A DNA stretch of 64,000 bases from Nepenthes gracilis (Eukaryota; Streptophyta; Magnoliopsida; Caryophyllales; Nepenthaceae), in NCBI GenBank assembly GCA_033239525.1, contig BSYO01000020.1, positions 6,573,892-6,637,891 of the forward strand, given 5' to 3'. Shown piece by piece: positions 1-12,265 of the stretch (position 1 is its first letter; each line of letters opens with the position of its first letter). Made by a program: the position numbers and the translations under genes. Below the pieces are notes generated by a model. It was given only the letters and a program-made list of their open reading frames with translations, did no database searches and was not told the DNA's origin.

Positions 1-211
1 CCCGGTGCTTGCTCCTCTGTGAATCTATCATACGTCGTAGGACCAAGAAGCATCGGAGCTGGCTGGGTGCCGGAATCGGAGCCATATGTTTTTGCTCGAC
101 GGATTCTACCACATTGGTCATCCTCTCCAACAGATCTATATAAGCGGCCTCTCTATCATAGGGCGTGCTAGCGCCATTGCGGTCATTCCTTCTACATCTT
201 CTACTTGCCAT
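1..211 (-). pseudogene. Gypsy gag, N-terminal fragment cut by window edge
   Basis: The minus-strand reading frame starts with ATG at 211-209 and stays open to the left edge, about 70 codons. It begins MASRRCRRNDRNG and continues with a helical stretch containing AYIDLLERMTNVVESVEQ, the basic start and coiled N-terminus usual for gag of chromovirus-type Gypsy elements. Around position 55 a shift to another frame gives a better gag-like continuation (APMLLGPTTYDRF), so one indel is likely. It lies directly downstream (minus strand) of a tRNA-iMet primer site and an LTR, which fixes its identity as gag. No pol is visible because the window ends. Confidence 0.7.
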
Positions 212-432
212 CCTATAATCAAGGTAAACACAAGGTTATAAGGGTAAGGATTCAATGGAATGAGAAAGAAATATTCAACAACTTTAAGGAATTTCTAGCT
301 TAGCCTAAGAACCAATCTGTCAAGGGTCCTAGTTGCCTTAACTTCCTCAACTTATTCCTATAGAAATTCTATTAAGATATTCAATCCTATGCTTCCGCTT
401 TTCAGTCGATCAATTCTTAGGGCATATCAACT

Positions 433-443
433 CTCTGATACCA
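433..443 (-). other. Primer binding site, initiator-Met type
   Basis: The minus strand reads TGGTATCAGAG, the complement of the 3' end of plant initiator Met tRNA. It sits two bases inside the LTR end (LTR terminus at 446) and about 220 bases before the gag ATG. This is the normal arrangement for priming minus-strand DNA synthesis. Confidence 0.85.
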
Positions 444-1189
444 AATGTGACAGAATGGATTTTTTTTTTCTCAAAAACTTCCGTTAAGACGGGAACAGAA
501 CTAACGAACTAAATTACAAGGCAAGACTTCTACAGAAATTTCGACAAAATTTCCTTTGTAATTGGATGAAACTCCAAAAATACACCCTGTATAATCAACT
601 ATTACAAGCACACAACTATTAATTAACCACAATTCTTCCTACAACTTGTATACATAGGATCACATGTGCCATCCATGGCATAAATCTATAAAAGCGTTAG
701 CTACACTAACAGTTCCATATCGAGATGTCATCTAGGACCTGTACAGTATATCGAAAAGTTTAGAGCGGAAGCTAAACTAATAACCTGCAGAAATATCCTT
801 TTTCTTTTACCATCACATACATCATATGCATTCTATATAAAATTCACATATGCATAAATATCCAAAAATATAAGATCAGTATACAAAATCACATGATCAG
901 TCAAATCTTTATGTCAACAGGCTCTCCCAAAATGGCTCAATAAAACTTCAGGTCCTCAAAAGTTTTCAGAATTTTTTTTCGCTCACTTTTTCTTGTCGAG
1001 CACTAACTCTACTGTCTCATCCGGAGGAAAAAATAATAAAACAGTGAGCCGATGCCCAACAAGGTACATGCATATGAGTGGTAAAACAGTGATACATAAC
1101 GGCCATATAATTGTGTAGAAACAGAACGGTTAAACAAAGTATAATCTAAGAAACAGAGAAAGCATACTTTGACGATATTAAACTTTAGA

Positions 1190-1375
1190 AATCAGAAATC
1201 AGTAGTCAGCAAACGGTAATTAGTAAACGATAATCGGTAAACAGAAAACGGTAATCAATTATCGGTATTCAGTAATCAGTAAATGATAAACAATAATCGA
1301 TACTCAGTAGACGGTAAACGGTACTCAATAATCGGTAATCGGTACGGTAAACGGTAACATAACATATCGGTAACA
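1190..1375. repeat. Degenerate short tandem repeat (CGGTAAWC type)
   Basis: About 185 bases consist of imperfect copies of a 7-8-mer such as CGGTAAT, CGGTAAA or CAGTAAT. It lies inside the U5 part of the LTR at 446-2737. It is too irregular for a fixed period and looks like an old expanded microsatellite. Confidence 0.8.
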
Positions 1376-2421
1376 AACCCTACCTTACTAGCTGAGGAGG
1401 CGAACAATCGATGATAAATTGTGTTCACTCCACACAATCCAAGGCCTATGACTGTAACAGAGGTATCCCATCTCACGGGATCGGTACGGTATGCCACCCG
1501 AAGGTAGGCCAGTAACTATGCTTTCCTCTTGACCGTAACGTCCCGAGGAAGGGTAGACCACATATAACTCCATGGACAGAGTTATCTTCAATTACCATCG
1601 TAAATTTCTAAGACATGTCGAGAACTTATCCAGACTGTAGTTAGTCCCATGTCCTAAATATAGTAATAAAAATAACCTCTTTATTGAAAAACCTTATTTC
1701 ATAATCATAGTTTCATAATTTACTTTCAGTTAACTTCTACGGTATCAGTCTAAAAACTCCTTCAGTTGTATTTCAACGGTGCATAGAATTTTTATCGGTA
1801 CAAGTCCGTGTAAATTTTCAAAAACAAATTATACCGGGAGTTTCATTTCAATGTCAGTTAACTTTTATATAACAGGAACTATGTTTAAAATCATCAAAAC
1901 CCCTTCATTTTCGTACCTAGGACTTCTCCAAAACTTGCGAACTCAAATCGATCACTAATCATGTGCTTATTCATGAAATTAATGCTATAAATCCATACAC
2001 ATACATTAAATCATACAATTTACCCAAAAATTCTCAATATTTTCGAGTTAGGGTTACATCACAAACTTTCGAGACAAAATCAAACACAATTTACATGCTT
2101 ATTTACAAAATTAAAGCCAAAACCTACAATAAATATGGATAAATGTAAAATCTAACTGAACAATCGAAGGAAATAAACTTCATTTACTTTAAACATGCAT
2201 CAACATCATTTTAGAGCATTTTTATCAACTTAAAAGCAAGAGGAAACGGTAAAAATAAAAAATAACGTTCGAAGTACACTTGCCTTGGCCCAATCTACTA
2301 TTATTTTTACCTGGTGTGGATTGAAACAAGTGATTTTTCTTTCTCCTCTTCTCTTCTTCCTCTTCTTCCTCTCCTTCATGCGTGGCCTGCTCTCTCTCTC
2401 TCCCTTTTCCTTTTTCCCCTT

Positions 2422-2432
2422 CATTTTATAAG
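2422..2432 (-). promoter_or_regulatory. TATA-like box of the left LTR
   Basis: The minus strand reads TTATAAAATGA, about 305 bases from the LTR start at 2737. Its position suits the U3 core promoter driving the gag at the left edge. Confidence 0.5.
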
Positions 2433-2737
2433 GTGCGAAGTCAGCACGTGGGTAAGAAAAGGGAATATGGCCGCGCGGCGAGCGGGCATCATTCTCGGCA
2501 ACGTGAGCTTAGCGTCAGGCTCGGAGCGCGGCGCAGCGCAGCTGGCAACCACTGGAATTTCGCACTCGCTACAGCTCTTCAGGCGCACAGCAGGCGCCAC
2601 TTGCCTGCTTGCTAAACTCGGATATTTTTTTAACTTTTTACTTTCAACCATTATTTTTCACTATATGTTCGACCTCTTAATGATATTCTTTATTTTAATT
2701 ATTTCTAATTATTACATTTTCGGTTTGGGGCCTCACA

Positions 2738-3179
2738 CCAACAATGTAAAACATGCATAATTCTTATATTATAGACTCTCCAACACAATCATTCTTCATT
2801 CCTATTCATCAAACAAATATTCGTGCATCTCATCTGAAGAAATTAGTGAAACAAAGTAAATAGTATGCCAAAAACTCAACAAGGGATATAATATAACAGC
2901 GATCATATATGATTCACATTTAAAACATATCGGAAGGATAATAGATCATGATCTGATATAATGACATAAAATTTTCTTAATACTTGTGTAGAAAATTTAA
3001 ATTATATATTTTCAGAATTCTTATCATATTCTTACTCATTTCTTTATTAGGAAAACATACTAAAATTTGATTTTATTAAGGACTAAAGACTAGTATGCCT
3101 TACCGATTAAATGAGAGGACAATTGAAGCCTAAATTATATTTATTTTCACACAACCAAATACCATATATTATTATTCAA
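2738..3179. other. AT-rich spacer, no gene seen
   Basis: Low-complexity AT-rich sequence between two LTR-derived blocks. I see no coding region or terminal repeat. It may belong to the next, older LTR remnant. Confidence 0.5.
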
Positions 3180-3826
3180 AATTCATAAGTGATTTGTCAT
3201 ATATATAACCTTATAGATGGAGCTAAATACTACTTCTCAATTGTGGATGATAGGTTCAAATCTCGATAGACCACTGTAATATATCAAGACATACCATAAT
3301 ATACTACCCACTAAAATTTAACTATGGTCCAATATATATTTTTAGAAAAACTCTATACTTTTTTTTATAACTCATAATTTTCACATCTTGAAAAGTAGCT
3401 TATAATTTATTGATATAATTGCAGAGTTTTTCATATAATTCTGTAAACTTTTTAATGTGGAATACTGAATTTAACTTCCTTAATTCTGTAAAACCATACT
3501 TACAAACTTAGTGCAGCAAAATTCAGTATAATTTAGTGCAAAAATCAGTAGTAGCACATGCAGCGAAAATTCAATAGCTTAGTGTAGAAATCAGTAAACA
3601 TGTAAAATATTCCACTAAATTTTGAAACATATAGTATATAATTTAATATTTAGAAACTTATACTCAATACTTCATAATCATGCAAGAAAAGTAAGTACGA
3701 GTTTCAAACATGCAGATGCATAATACCAAATTTTTAAACATGTATGGGACTAAAATACAGAATTTAGCTAATTTATATAATATACTTAAATTTAGGTATA
3801 GATTTTATAAAATTTTGCTACAAAAT
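3180..3826 (-). repeat. LTR remnant, left part, interrupted by element A
   Basis: This segment resembles 34,900-35,650 in order and wording (a TAGACxxxxTATAATATCAAG-like stretch, ACTACCCACTAAA, then GCAGCAAAATTCAG-like repeats). Together with 14,018-14,630 it forms one AT-rich LTR-like unit. The right part ends GAGCCTTACA at 14,630 and has a TATATAA at 14,311-14,317 on the minus strand. Element A is inserted between the parts with a clean 5-bp duplication. Confidence 0.5.
3822..3826. repeat. Target-site duplication of element A (left, AAAAT)
   Basis: AAAAT directly precedes the 5' LTR and is repeated at 14,013-14,017 directly after the 3' LTR terminus CA. Confidence 0.85.
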
Positions 3827-4860
3827 TAATGGGTACACCAATAATGGGTTGGCCCAAAGAAAAGTCAACGGAAGCCCAGTCAACGTTTCTAACGGCCCAG
3901 TAAGAAGACGGGCCCAGGAACTGAAAGGCCCAAGGACGGTCAACATTGGCGTTGACCGTCCAAGCGGCCAGCTTGGGTCCTGACCAGTTCTCTGCCTCCA
4001 AAGGCTTTAACTTGGGCCTATTCCATTCGTGCCCAACCCCATTCGTTCTCCACGAAGGCGGTAGAAATTCTGGGCCCAAACGAGGCCCTTCTACAAGAAT
4101 GGGCCCGACTCACTCAGCCCATAGCCTAAATGGAACGGACGCCTTTCATGCTAACACGCACGCACGGTCAACCTGCATTGACCTTCCGCGCTTTGCACAT
4201 TGGGCCCCGAAAAGCTTTCTAAAAGAACTCCGACCCGTTTAGGCCCGCTACCATAACAATGCCAACCACGATCTTTCAAGGATATTCCACGATCTCAAAG
4301 GGAATATCAGCAAGATAGCGCCCTTCAAATAAGGATCCTTCCAACTCCTTGCCGGCCCAAGGAACCTCTGAAGGGGAAGGAGGCTAATTTGGAAAGTGGT
4401 TGACCGGAAGGAAACAATCTTCCACAATTGGGCAACAAGCGTCCACCTCCGGAAGGAAGGCTTCATAGAGAGATCTGTGGGCGATCCTCCCTTCCAAAGA
4501 AGGAAGATCGCCACCTTTTATAAAAGAAGCCCGGCAAGGCTGGACGCAGAGACTCTAATACACGCATTCGGGAGACGACAGAGGCTTTCTTGGAAGCTTT
4601 CACTCACAGAAAACCCTAAGTGCTGGCTCGTGCCCAAACTCTCAAACACAATCCAAAATACAACGTGGTCCTTACACGTTCTCTGCCTTCCCACCATCAA
4701 GGACTTGCGCCTTTCCGACATCCGAGCAAGACACTCCATTCCCTTCTCCCATTACTTTCGTTCTCTTCGGCTTCCTTCCATCAAGGCTGGTTTATCAACG
4801 GAGTGTTTTATACATAGACCTCGCATTTGTGCCATCCATGAAGAATCCTTAAGTCGGATC
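3827..4860 (+). repeat. 5' LTR of element A
   Basis: It matches the 3' LTR at 12,896-14,012 from GGGTACACCAATAATGGG through AGACACTCCATTCCC and AAGTCGGATC. The first bases read TAATGGG against TGATGGG in the 3' copy. A TATAAAA box lies at 4519-4525. The right end is uncertain: after AAGTCGGATC the terminal bases present in the 3' copy are missing, and the sequence passes into what looks like the second half of a primer-site region (TCTGGGGAAGCG), so a deletion probably removed the LTR end and the TGGCGCC core. Confidence 0.85.
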
Positions 4861-4917
4861 TATCTGGGGAAGCGCTAGCTGCGACAAACCCTCTCTCACA
4901 CCTTCTTCGCTTCAACA

Positions 4918-6090
4918 ATGGTGAACACGAGAGCACAGGCTAGCGACCCGCTTAGAGATGTCGCCCCACTCAGCCCATGCCGATGTCCCGTCAACGGGCC
5001 CTTTGGCGAAGTTTCATCTACATTCAAAAAGCGGGTTAGTTTAACCGCTTTGTGAGCAAAAGGAACGAATAAACCGTTAATCGATCCGCCACCAAGAAAG
5101 GTGGCCGAGGAAGAAGAAGCAGCCAAGAGGCCTAGAAAATTGTGAACAATTTTCTCATCCTTCCTTACAGGCCAATGGAACGCTCTGGGGTACTTCCCGG
5201 CCAGAGAGCCCAGACGGAGAAATCCTCGATACATCATATCCAGAGAGCGATTCTATATAAAATTCATTTGAATACGGAGTTAAGGAATATCAACCCAAAG
5301 ATAAAGAACGCCATCAGATAGTACGGAAAATCACATGACAGTCACCAAATCTCTCCAACTGTCCAAGTTTAAGATGCTCTCCCTTGACTTATACGAAAAT
5401 GGCTCCGGTTGAAACAATCACTTCCGCACCTATCCGAGTCTACAAGGGCTCCTCGACACCGAAGGGAGAATCTCGGTTTCACCATCTCCCCTTCGTGTTC
5501 TCGTCAAAGCTTCCGTGAGCTCACGGACCTCTTTTACTCACTTTTCGCCAGGTCGAGGCCGGAAGGATTCCTGATCTCGAGAAGATGAAGATGGGCGGTC
5601 TCATCTCGGGCCCGACTTACGGTGACTTTTTCAAGCACCTTGCCCACAAAAATAATGAAATGGCGCTAATCCATCACGAACTTACGCAGCAGAAGAAGCC
5701 AACGAGGCAAAACGTCCAGCGGGCAAGGTACCATTGTGATGGGAAAAGAAAGTGGTGGGAGAACAAAGGAAAACAGCCTGACGGGCCATATAATGTGTAG
5801 AACACGCGCTCCAACGCGTTCTTATGCGATCCGTGGAGAAAAAACAAAGTGGCCAAAACACCTAAAAAGACTGAAATCGAAAGCATCATGACTTCTTTGC
5901 AGGGAAATTGAAGACCCGATTAGGGGGCAACTCGATTTGTTAAGGGACTCGGGACGAGAACCCGTGAGCAACGATGAAGAGGGGCAGAGCAGACGCCTCC
6001 CGGAACCGAATCGCGGCGGGGAGTAGTCAACATGATAAACGAGAGGACTAGAAGACAAAGTTAAGGAGCAGCAGATCGAGAAAGAAGCAG
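4918..6090 (+). pseudogene. Element A gag, decayed
   Basis: The ATG at 4918 opens MVNTRAQA, the same start as the gag of element C (53,540, minus). The frame then breaks repeatedly. A recognisable gag piece returns near 5,620 (DFFKHLAHK), which matches DFFKHLSHQ in the C protein, and the segment up to about 6,060 matches the gag/protease linker. I could not see an intact CCHC knuckle. Role in a functional relative: capsid and nucleocapsid precursor. This copy cannot make it. Confidence 0.75.
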
Positions 6091-6096
6091 CGCATA

Positions 6097-6540
6097 GTAG
6101 ATAACATCATTAGCTTTAGTGACTGTGATTCGAATCATGTAATCTCCCCCCATGCTGACCCCCTTGTAATTTCTGCGCTCGTTTCAGATGGTACTTTGGA
6201 CTACCAGCTGAAACGAGTCTTTATTGATAATGGTAGCTCGAAGGACTTGCTTTATTTGGACGCGTTCTTTAGATTAGGCCTAAAAAAGAACCAACTAAAA
6301 CCTGCTGAAGGACCTTTATACGGCCTTGACAACGAACTGGTGCTCGTTCAAGGAACAATCCAACTGGAAGTCACCCTGGGCACCTACCCAAACTGCTAAC
6401 CTTTCTAGTGGTTGACTGCCCTCTAACAACGCGATAAGGCGTGCCGTAACGGCGTTTGGGGATCACGTCAATTTCACATCTGAAAATAAAATTCCCAACG
6501 CCCTACGGCGTTGGAGAAGTTCTGGGAGACCAGGTCACCG
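6097..6540 (+). pseudogene. Element A aspartic protease, decayed
   Basis: In one frame, 6,097-6,399 includes LVSDGTLDYQLKRVF and the active-site block FIDNGSSKDLLYL, the D-x-G-S/T type signature of retrotransposon proteases, followed by GPLYGLDNE. A frameshift near 6,400 moves the continuation (HLKIKFPTPYGVGEVLGDQ, from about 6,474) to another frame. Unlike element C, which has DNES, this copy keeps DNGSS. It would process gag-pol in a working element. Confidence 0.8.
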
Positions 6541-7560
6541 GGCGGACCTGCTACATGGCCCAGATTGCCCCTAGTGGTAGAACCGGCACGGTGAGAGAAC
6601 TCGATCACCGGGACGAGACCAACTTACAGCAGGCGCAGCCTGGTGAAGCCACGGATCTGGTCCCACTGGACCCAGGAGAACCGGATAAGTGTGTCCGGAT
6701 TGGCGGCTCACTCACCGAGCTGCTGCGCGATGAACTAATCACGTTCCTACGAAGGAACGCGGATCTTTTTGCCTGGACTCCCGCAGACATGCCCGGGATT
6801 TTAGCTGAGGTGATGGTCCATAAATTGGGCCTTGATCCAGACCGCGAGCCGGTCAGACAGAAACGGAGGAACCACTCCATCGAAAAATTGATCGCCATCC
6901 GAGAGGAGGTGAAGAAGCTGCTGGACGCCAGTTTCATTAAGGGAAGTCCAAGATGCAGATTGGCTCTCAAACGTCGTCCTGGTTAAGAAGAGCAACGGGA
7001 AATGGCGGATGTGCATCGATTTTACCGACGTCAACAAGGCATGCCCAAAGGACAGCTTTTCCTTGCCCCGGATTGACCTGCTGGTTGACTCCACGGCAGG
7101 CACTCTAGCCGCTAAGCTTCATGGACGCTTATTCACCTACAAAGATCAAGAATGAGTCGAAGAAGATGAGAAGCATACCTCGTTCATGACGGACTGGGCA
7201 CCTATTGCTATAGGGTCATGCCCTTCGGGTTAAAAACGGCTGGGGCCACCTACAAGCGATTAGTGAACAGGATGTTCAAAAAACAAATTGGTTTGCAACA
7301 TGGAGGTCTCGTCGACGACATGCTCGTCAAGAGCGAACGGCGACCACATACGTGACTGAAGAATCATTTGGGGTGCTCCGCCAAAGACCAAATGAAATTA
7401 AATCCCAACCAAGTGTGTCTTCGGGGTAAAGTTCTTGGGTTTCATCGTCTCTCGAGGGATCGAGGCAAACCAAGAAAAGATTAACTTCGACATGGCTCCC
7501 TCGAAAAGCGTAAAAGACGTTGAAAACAGTGGCCGCTCTGTCCGCTTCTTTCGGAGGCAG
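6541..7560 (+). pseudogene. Element A reverse transcriptase, decayed
   Basis: The N-terminal linker (FAWTPADMPGI, then VMVHKLGLD, RQKRRNHS) is open to about 6,986. RT motifs then continue in shifting frames: the WRMC.DFTDVN block near 7,000 and GTYCYRVMPFGLKTAGATY near 7,200. The catalytic block is LVDDM at 7,308-7,322, where relatives have YVDDM. Stops and indels throughout rule out function. Order and similarity to element C make the call firm. Confidence 0.85.
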
Positions 7561-8460
7561 TAATCTTCTTTAAAGCCTTAAGAGGGACAAAGTCTAACGG
7601 TTTAGACCGCCTTCGATGAGTTGAAACGAACAGCCAGCCCACCGTTGTTAGCATCACCCAAAGACAGGAGGAGCTGTACCCCGAGTTCGGAGGCATCCTC
7701 GCCTCCGTCCTTGTGCGCTGTGAGTCTCGACATGAGCCGGTCTACTATGTGAGCAAGACGTTGACCGCCGAGAAACTTGCACTGTGTGCGCTGAAAAAAT
7801 GGCACTACCACTTATCTTCACCGCGCGAAAATTAAGGTCATCGCGTAAATGGTTTCAAGGCATACTCCAAAAGCCCGACGTTTCGGGCGATTGGTAAAGT
7901 GGGCCATCGGGTGGGTGAGTTCGACATCGAGTTCGTGCCTGCAGACCCGCCATAAAGGTGCGAGCTCCGCCGACTTCATCGTTGAGACCACAACACCCAT
8001 TCAAGAGGAACAGCCCACGTAAAACGAAGAACAGCCGGCGGGGCCCAGAATGGACACTCCACGTGGACGGATCTTCCACGACGGTGGGCTGTGGAGCTGG
8101 ATTGAGATCAAGTATTCCCGAGACTTGATTTCCTTGACCAACAAAACCCCTTCATTTTTGCGATTGGCAAAGGAGTGCTCTACCAAGAGGTCCAATGGGG
8201 GCTTCGAGGCAAACAACCCTTCCTTGGCTGTGCACTGGCGAAGGCAAAGGAGACCATCCAAGGCTTCGACAAGTCGACCGGTTCAACTGCCGAGAACCTG
8301 CAGCAATATTCAAGGAACATGCGGGAAGTCCTGAACGCTCCTAGCATAGAGAAACAAGAGGCCATGCAGATTTCCAAGACGGAAAACTGGATGACTCCTT
8401 ACCTTAAATACTTGGCCGACGGATCACTTCCGGAGGACGCTGAAAAGGCCAAGTAGATCA
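7561..8460 (+). pseudogene. Element A RNase H region, decayed
   Basis: Fragments in several frames follow RT: a first RNase H-like part around 7,600-7,800 (antisense-free, near GCACTACC at 7,803) and a second stretch around 8,040-8,460 that includes ALAKAKETIQGFDKS and ends just before the linker to integrase. Element C has the better preserved equivalent with a second, plant-type RNase H. Here the catalytic residues cannot be assigned with confidence. Confidence 0.55.
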
Positions 8461-9560
8461 AAAAGACAGTTGGTTGGTACACGGTAGTTGACGGACGGCT
8501 ATATCGCCGCGGATACTCAACTCCGTATCTCCGCTGTCTATCTCCCGAGGAGGCAGACTACGCGCTGGGCGAAGTTCACCTCGGGATCTGCGAATCACAT
8601 GTAGGCGGGAAGAACCTAGCCTTCAAAATCATGCGGCGGGGCTACTCGGCCCTCAATGAAAAGGGACGCCTAGAGTTTGTTAAGAAATGTGAGAGGCGCC
8701 AACTTCATGGCAACCTCCATCACGGTCGTCACCGACTTAAAGTACCTTGAGCCCCGTGGCCCTTCGTGCAATGGGGCTCGACTTTCTCGGCCCATTTCCC
8801 ATTGCCACGGGACAAAGGAAATTCATCATAGCGGGCATCGACTACTTCACTAAGTGGGTCGAAGGCTGCCCGCTTGCAAAGATCACGGAACACAAATGGA
8901 GTTCCTTCACCGAGCATTGATTTGGCGTCCAAGAGGTAAAAACGGATAAATTTCGGGAAACACTTCACCAAGTATTGCACTGACCTTGGAATCAAGTGGT
9001 CCACACTTCGATAGCATACCCCGGGCCAACGGACAGGTGGAGGTCACAAACCGAACGCTACTCCACGGGTTAAAAACTAAGTGGAGGACGCTGGGGGCTC
9101 CCGGGTGATGAGCTCCCATTTTCATATCATAAACCCCGAAGGAACCAACGCGAGAGACGCCCTTCAGCCTATGCTACGGGACTGAAGCGGTAATTCTTGT
9201 TGAAATCGGGCTCCCAAGTCTCAGGGTGGAGTCCTTCGACCCACAGACCAACTCCCAGAAAATCAAGGAGCATTTAGACTTGCTAGAGGAAGCCCGCGAC
9301 GCCGCCAGAATATGGACAGCAACATACCAACACCGAGTTGCCCGATACTACAATAAAAAGGTAAAAGCCCGGCAATTCGGCGTTGGAGACTTAGTCCTAA
9401 GAGGCATTTGCAAGCTGGTCGGCCGAAACAAGCTCTCCCAACCGGGAGGGACCTTTTCTTGTCTCCGCTCCTCGCAGATGGCGTACAAGCTCGGAACCAG
9501 AATGAAAAGTTGGTCCCACGAACGTGGAACGCAACCCACCTGAAGCGCTACTTTCAATAG
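8461..9560 (+). pseudogene. Element A integrase, decayed
   Basis: The zinc-binding part is visible near 8,570 (EVHLGICESHVGGKNL, then CERRQLH where relatives have CxxC). The first catalytic Asp is in MGLDFLGPF near 8,770. The second is in a damaged TDKF near 8,945 (relatives TDNG). The Glu is in NGQVEVTNR near 9,040. The C-terminal tail at 9,226-9,543 includes RQFGVGDLVLR. Several frameshifts separate the parts. Confidence 0.82.
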
Positions 9561-9740
9561 GGAACCCAGGTACGCCCTTACTCGATCCTGTGCATTCATT
9601 CGTGTGCTTGTTTTCACTTTGAAAAAATGAGAGTTTACTTAGCATGTAGAATTCTAGGACCTATGAACTGCGTTTGCTTTGCAGGTATCCATCCGACCTA
9701 GACTGCCCCTAAGTCGGGAGGGTCTTCACCCTCTCGTTAA

Positions 9741-9985
9741 ACCCTAGTCATCTAGGTGGCCCAAAAAGTGGTCTGAAACCCTGGTCATCCAGGTGGCCCA
9801 TAGCGGTCTTAAACCCTAGTCATCTAGGTGGCCCTCTGAAACCACGGGTCATCCAGTGGCCCATGAGCGGTCTTAAACCTTGGTCATCCAAGTGGCCCAT
9901 GAGCGGTCTGAAACCTCGGTCATCCGAGCGGCCCAATAGCGGTCGTACTAAACCTTGGTCATCCAAGTGGCCCATAGCGGTCTAA
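9741..9985. repeat. Tandem repeat, about 35-bp unit, 3' of pol in element A
   Basis: Roughly seven imperfect copies of a unit containing GGTCATCCAGGTGGCCC and TAGCGGTCT. Each has a small inverted match (for example CTAGTCATCTAG). It occupies the gap between the end of pol and the end of the opposite-strand gene. Elements B and C hold different repeats at the same place. Confidence 0.88.
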
Positions 9986-10530
9986 AAACCTTAGGGGGCA
10001 AGAATGGCACACGCGACGACCTCTTTTGAGGGAGCAGCAACGTCAGTCAACGACGGTCGAAAGGAGAAGCATTTCTTCTCCAACATTGGCAGCCCAAGTC
10101 TTCACTCGAACGGCGCCGCCAGGCTGGTTCTTACGACCGCCTGCCTGACTTAAGGATCTCACTCCTTAAGCAGCCAGCCAACCAAGTTGGCAACCCCACG
10201 CACCAACCTTCTCCATGAAAGGGCAGCGTGGTTAAACAATAACGGGAAGCGCTCCTTCTCTAACACTAACTGCCCAAGTTCTCGCTTGGACAGCACCACA
10301 AGGTTGGTTAATGCAACCACCTTCTAAGCCTGGGGGCTCAGCTCCTTAGGCAATCAAGTAACGGTCGCCGGCCAACCAAATTGGCCACCCCATACACCGA
10401 CAACAAACACAAAGCAATAAAAGGCAAGGGACGCTGAGCTGAAAAAGATATTCATTTCATTAAGTGTGTAACAGTTTACATACAGTCAAAAAAAAAAAGG
10501 AGTACAAAATACTACAAGGCTGGCGGACCA
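9986..10530 (+). other. Element A spacer with repeated GC-rich segment
   Basis: No coding region seen. Two related segments occur, 10,060-10,200 and 10,240-10,390, both with TTCTTCTCCAACA/TCTAACACTAAC, then CTGCCCAAGT and later CCAACCAAxTTGGC. They look like a diverged duplication of about 180 bp. Confidence 0.55.
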
Positions 10531-10532
10531 CC

Positions 10533-12265
10533 CTAGCTGTCACGGGGCTCTCTCTGCAGGTCTTCCTTACGCAGCACCGCACGGTTCCTTTGATTAATAA
10601 ACTCCACCGGGAAGTCAGGAACGACCAACCGTGCGACGTGGCGTCCAATGTTGAGCCCGTCTAACAGCCGGGCGTGTAGTGCGCCGCTAACCTCATGGAG
10701 GGTCATCCAGTACCCAGCTCACTTTCGGCTTCGAGGCGTTTGATGTGCGTTTTGTTTCGATCATCCTCCTCCTTTAAACGAGCAACCTCCGCTTTCAGCT
10801 CGGTGACCTCCGCCTTGGCTCGGCATTCTCGGTCTCCAAGAGTCTCAAGAGCAGCCGTCTGCTCACGGAGCTCTCCTCCTGAGGCGGCCAGCTTGGCGTC
10901 TAGCCAAGCTATCTCGGCCTCCCGGTCCGCAACAAACGTTCACGTTGCGCCATTCCCGAGACATAGATCTTCTTGGCCGCACAGACCAAAACGAGACGTG
11001 AGTCTATAAACATAAGGAAGAAAGAATTGCAAGAAAACCGTTGGCAGAGGTCGACCTCATAAGTCTTCTGTGAGGCCTCCCGGCCTAGACTCCAAGCCCG
11101 GCCTAACCGGGAGGTGGAGGGGATTGAGCTAGGGCGCCCTCTTACGCCCGAATACGCCGCGCCTCCTAAATTCTTTCCAAAAGCTCGTCATCCTCAACGG
11201 CGGTGGCGGACTCCTCTCTAGCCCTCTGGAATGGCTCGGCGGAGCTCTCCCTAGCAGCCTTCAGTGCGGCTCCACTCTTGCAGCCCTCGGAGCAAAGTTT
11301 CCTCCTCCTCCGGCTGCCTTTGGGGCGGCGGTGAATACTCGTGATTTACGGCTCTATAATATAAACGCGAGAACCTCGAGCGCGTTGCGTGGCTCCTCTG
11401 CAGGATCCCATAGTGATCAGAGTCGAGTCGCCGCCAAGCAGCTGCGCGAGAATAACTCCTCCGGCATCCGTCGGCTTTTGCCCTCAATAGACCTCTCCCT
11501 CCGGAAGTGCTGCCGGGACCACCGCAAATCCCGGCAGCCACAAGGTCAATCTGTGAGGAGGAAGATGAGGGCGTGGCCATCGCCCTCTCAGCAGCCTCCT
11601 CCGAAGACACTGGGCGGATGAGCAACTTCTTGAATCATCCGACTTCAACATTTTAATAGGAGGGTGCGGCTTCGGGGACGGCGACGGCGGTCCCCATTCA
11701 ACCTTTCTCAGTTTCTCTAAAATCCCTCTGAATGCATTAGGGTTTTAAGCGTAGGCAGCGTTCTCCGCCGCAGACGGCGTACCCAGTGTACCAGGACTCC
11801 GCGCGATAGGCCACTTGTCTCCCACCTTTACAAAGAAGAACCGGTTTTTCCAGTTCTTCAGGGAGTCGTGGATGGCCTTGTTTATTGTCATCCCCGTACG
11901 GGGGCTGAGTGAGATCCACTCCAACGCCTGGGTTATCTTAAATACAACCTTAAATGAGAGACATCCTAAAATTGAAGCCTAAAAATGTATAAAGTACAAA
12001 TATACCTCAAAGCATTGGCGTGGAGCTGAGCAATGAGAACTTGGAGGGCCGCTATGATTGATTCAAGCTCCTCCGGCATCGGCAGGCGAAGGCCGCTCCT
12101 CAGGTGAGCCTCGTAAACGGTAAAGTAGCCTTCCGGTGGGTAAGAGGCTCTATCGTCCACGCCCGGAACCCTCCAGGCCATCTCTTTTGGGATGTTGAAT
12201 TCCGCGCACAAGGCCTTGATATCATTCTCCCTCAAATCAGAGGAGAAATCTACTACGGAAGCCAT
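10533..12265 (-). pseudogene. Element A antisense gene, decayed (Transposase_28-like plus coiled coil)
   Basis: On the strand opposite to pol. The first part, ATG at 12,265 and open to 11,966, contains WRVPGVDDRASYPPEG, then FTVYEAHLRSGLRLPMP and HANALRY, matching the domain Pfam calls 'putative gypsy type transposon' (PF04195, from memory). A continuation, WISLSPRTGM and WKNRFFFVKVGDKWP, lies in another frame at about 11,820-11,920. The second part is a heptad-rich coiled coil (10,721-10,935, for example EVTELKAEVARLKEE), then 10,712-10,533 with DGLNIGRHVARLV, PDFPVEF and QRNRAVLRKEDLQ, ending in TAG. Biochemical function is unknown. The same two-part gene occurs in B and C. Confidence 0.75.

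Larger units (their letters stand above)
446..2737 (-). repeat. 5' LTR of a minus-strand Gypsy element (Del/Tekay-like)
   Basis: On the minus strand the LTR starts TGTGAGGCCCCAAACCG (right end, 2737) and ends CTGTCACA (left end, 446), followed by the primer site. The length of about 2.3 kb fits long-LTR chromoviruses. A TATA-like box lies at 2422-2432 (minus), so U3 is short (about 300 bp) and R-U5 is unusually long. The segment near 2,314-2,600 is pyrimidine- and GC-rich, and open frames there are compositional, not genes. The partner LTR lies outside the window, so no TSD can be tested. Confidence 0.75.

Noticed and set aside
2314..2760. A 148-codon plus-strand open frame
   Set aside because: Lies in the U3/R part of a minus-strand LTR and crosses the LTR terminus at 2,737; compositional.
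10695..11009. A 104-codon plus-strand frame
   Set aside because: Complement of the coiled-coil exon of the element A antisense gene; the minus-strand reading has heptads and continues into the conserved C-terminal motif.
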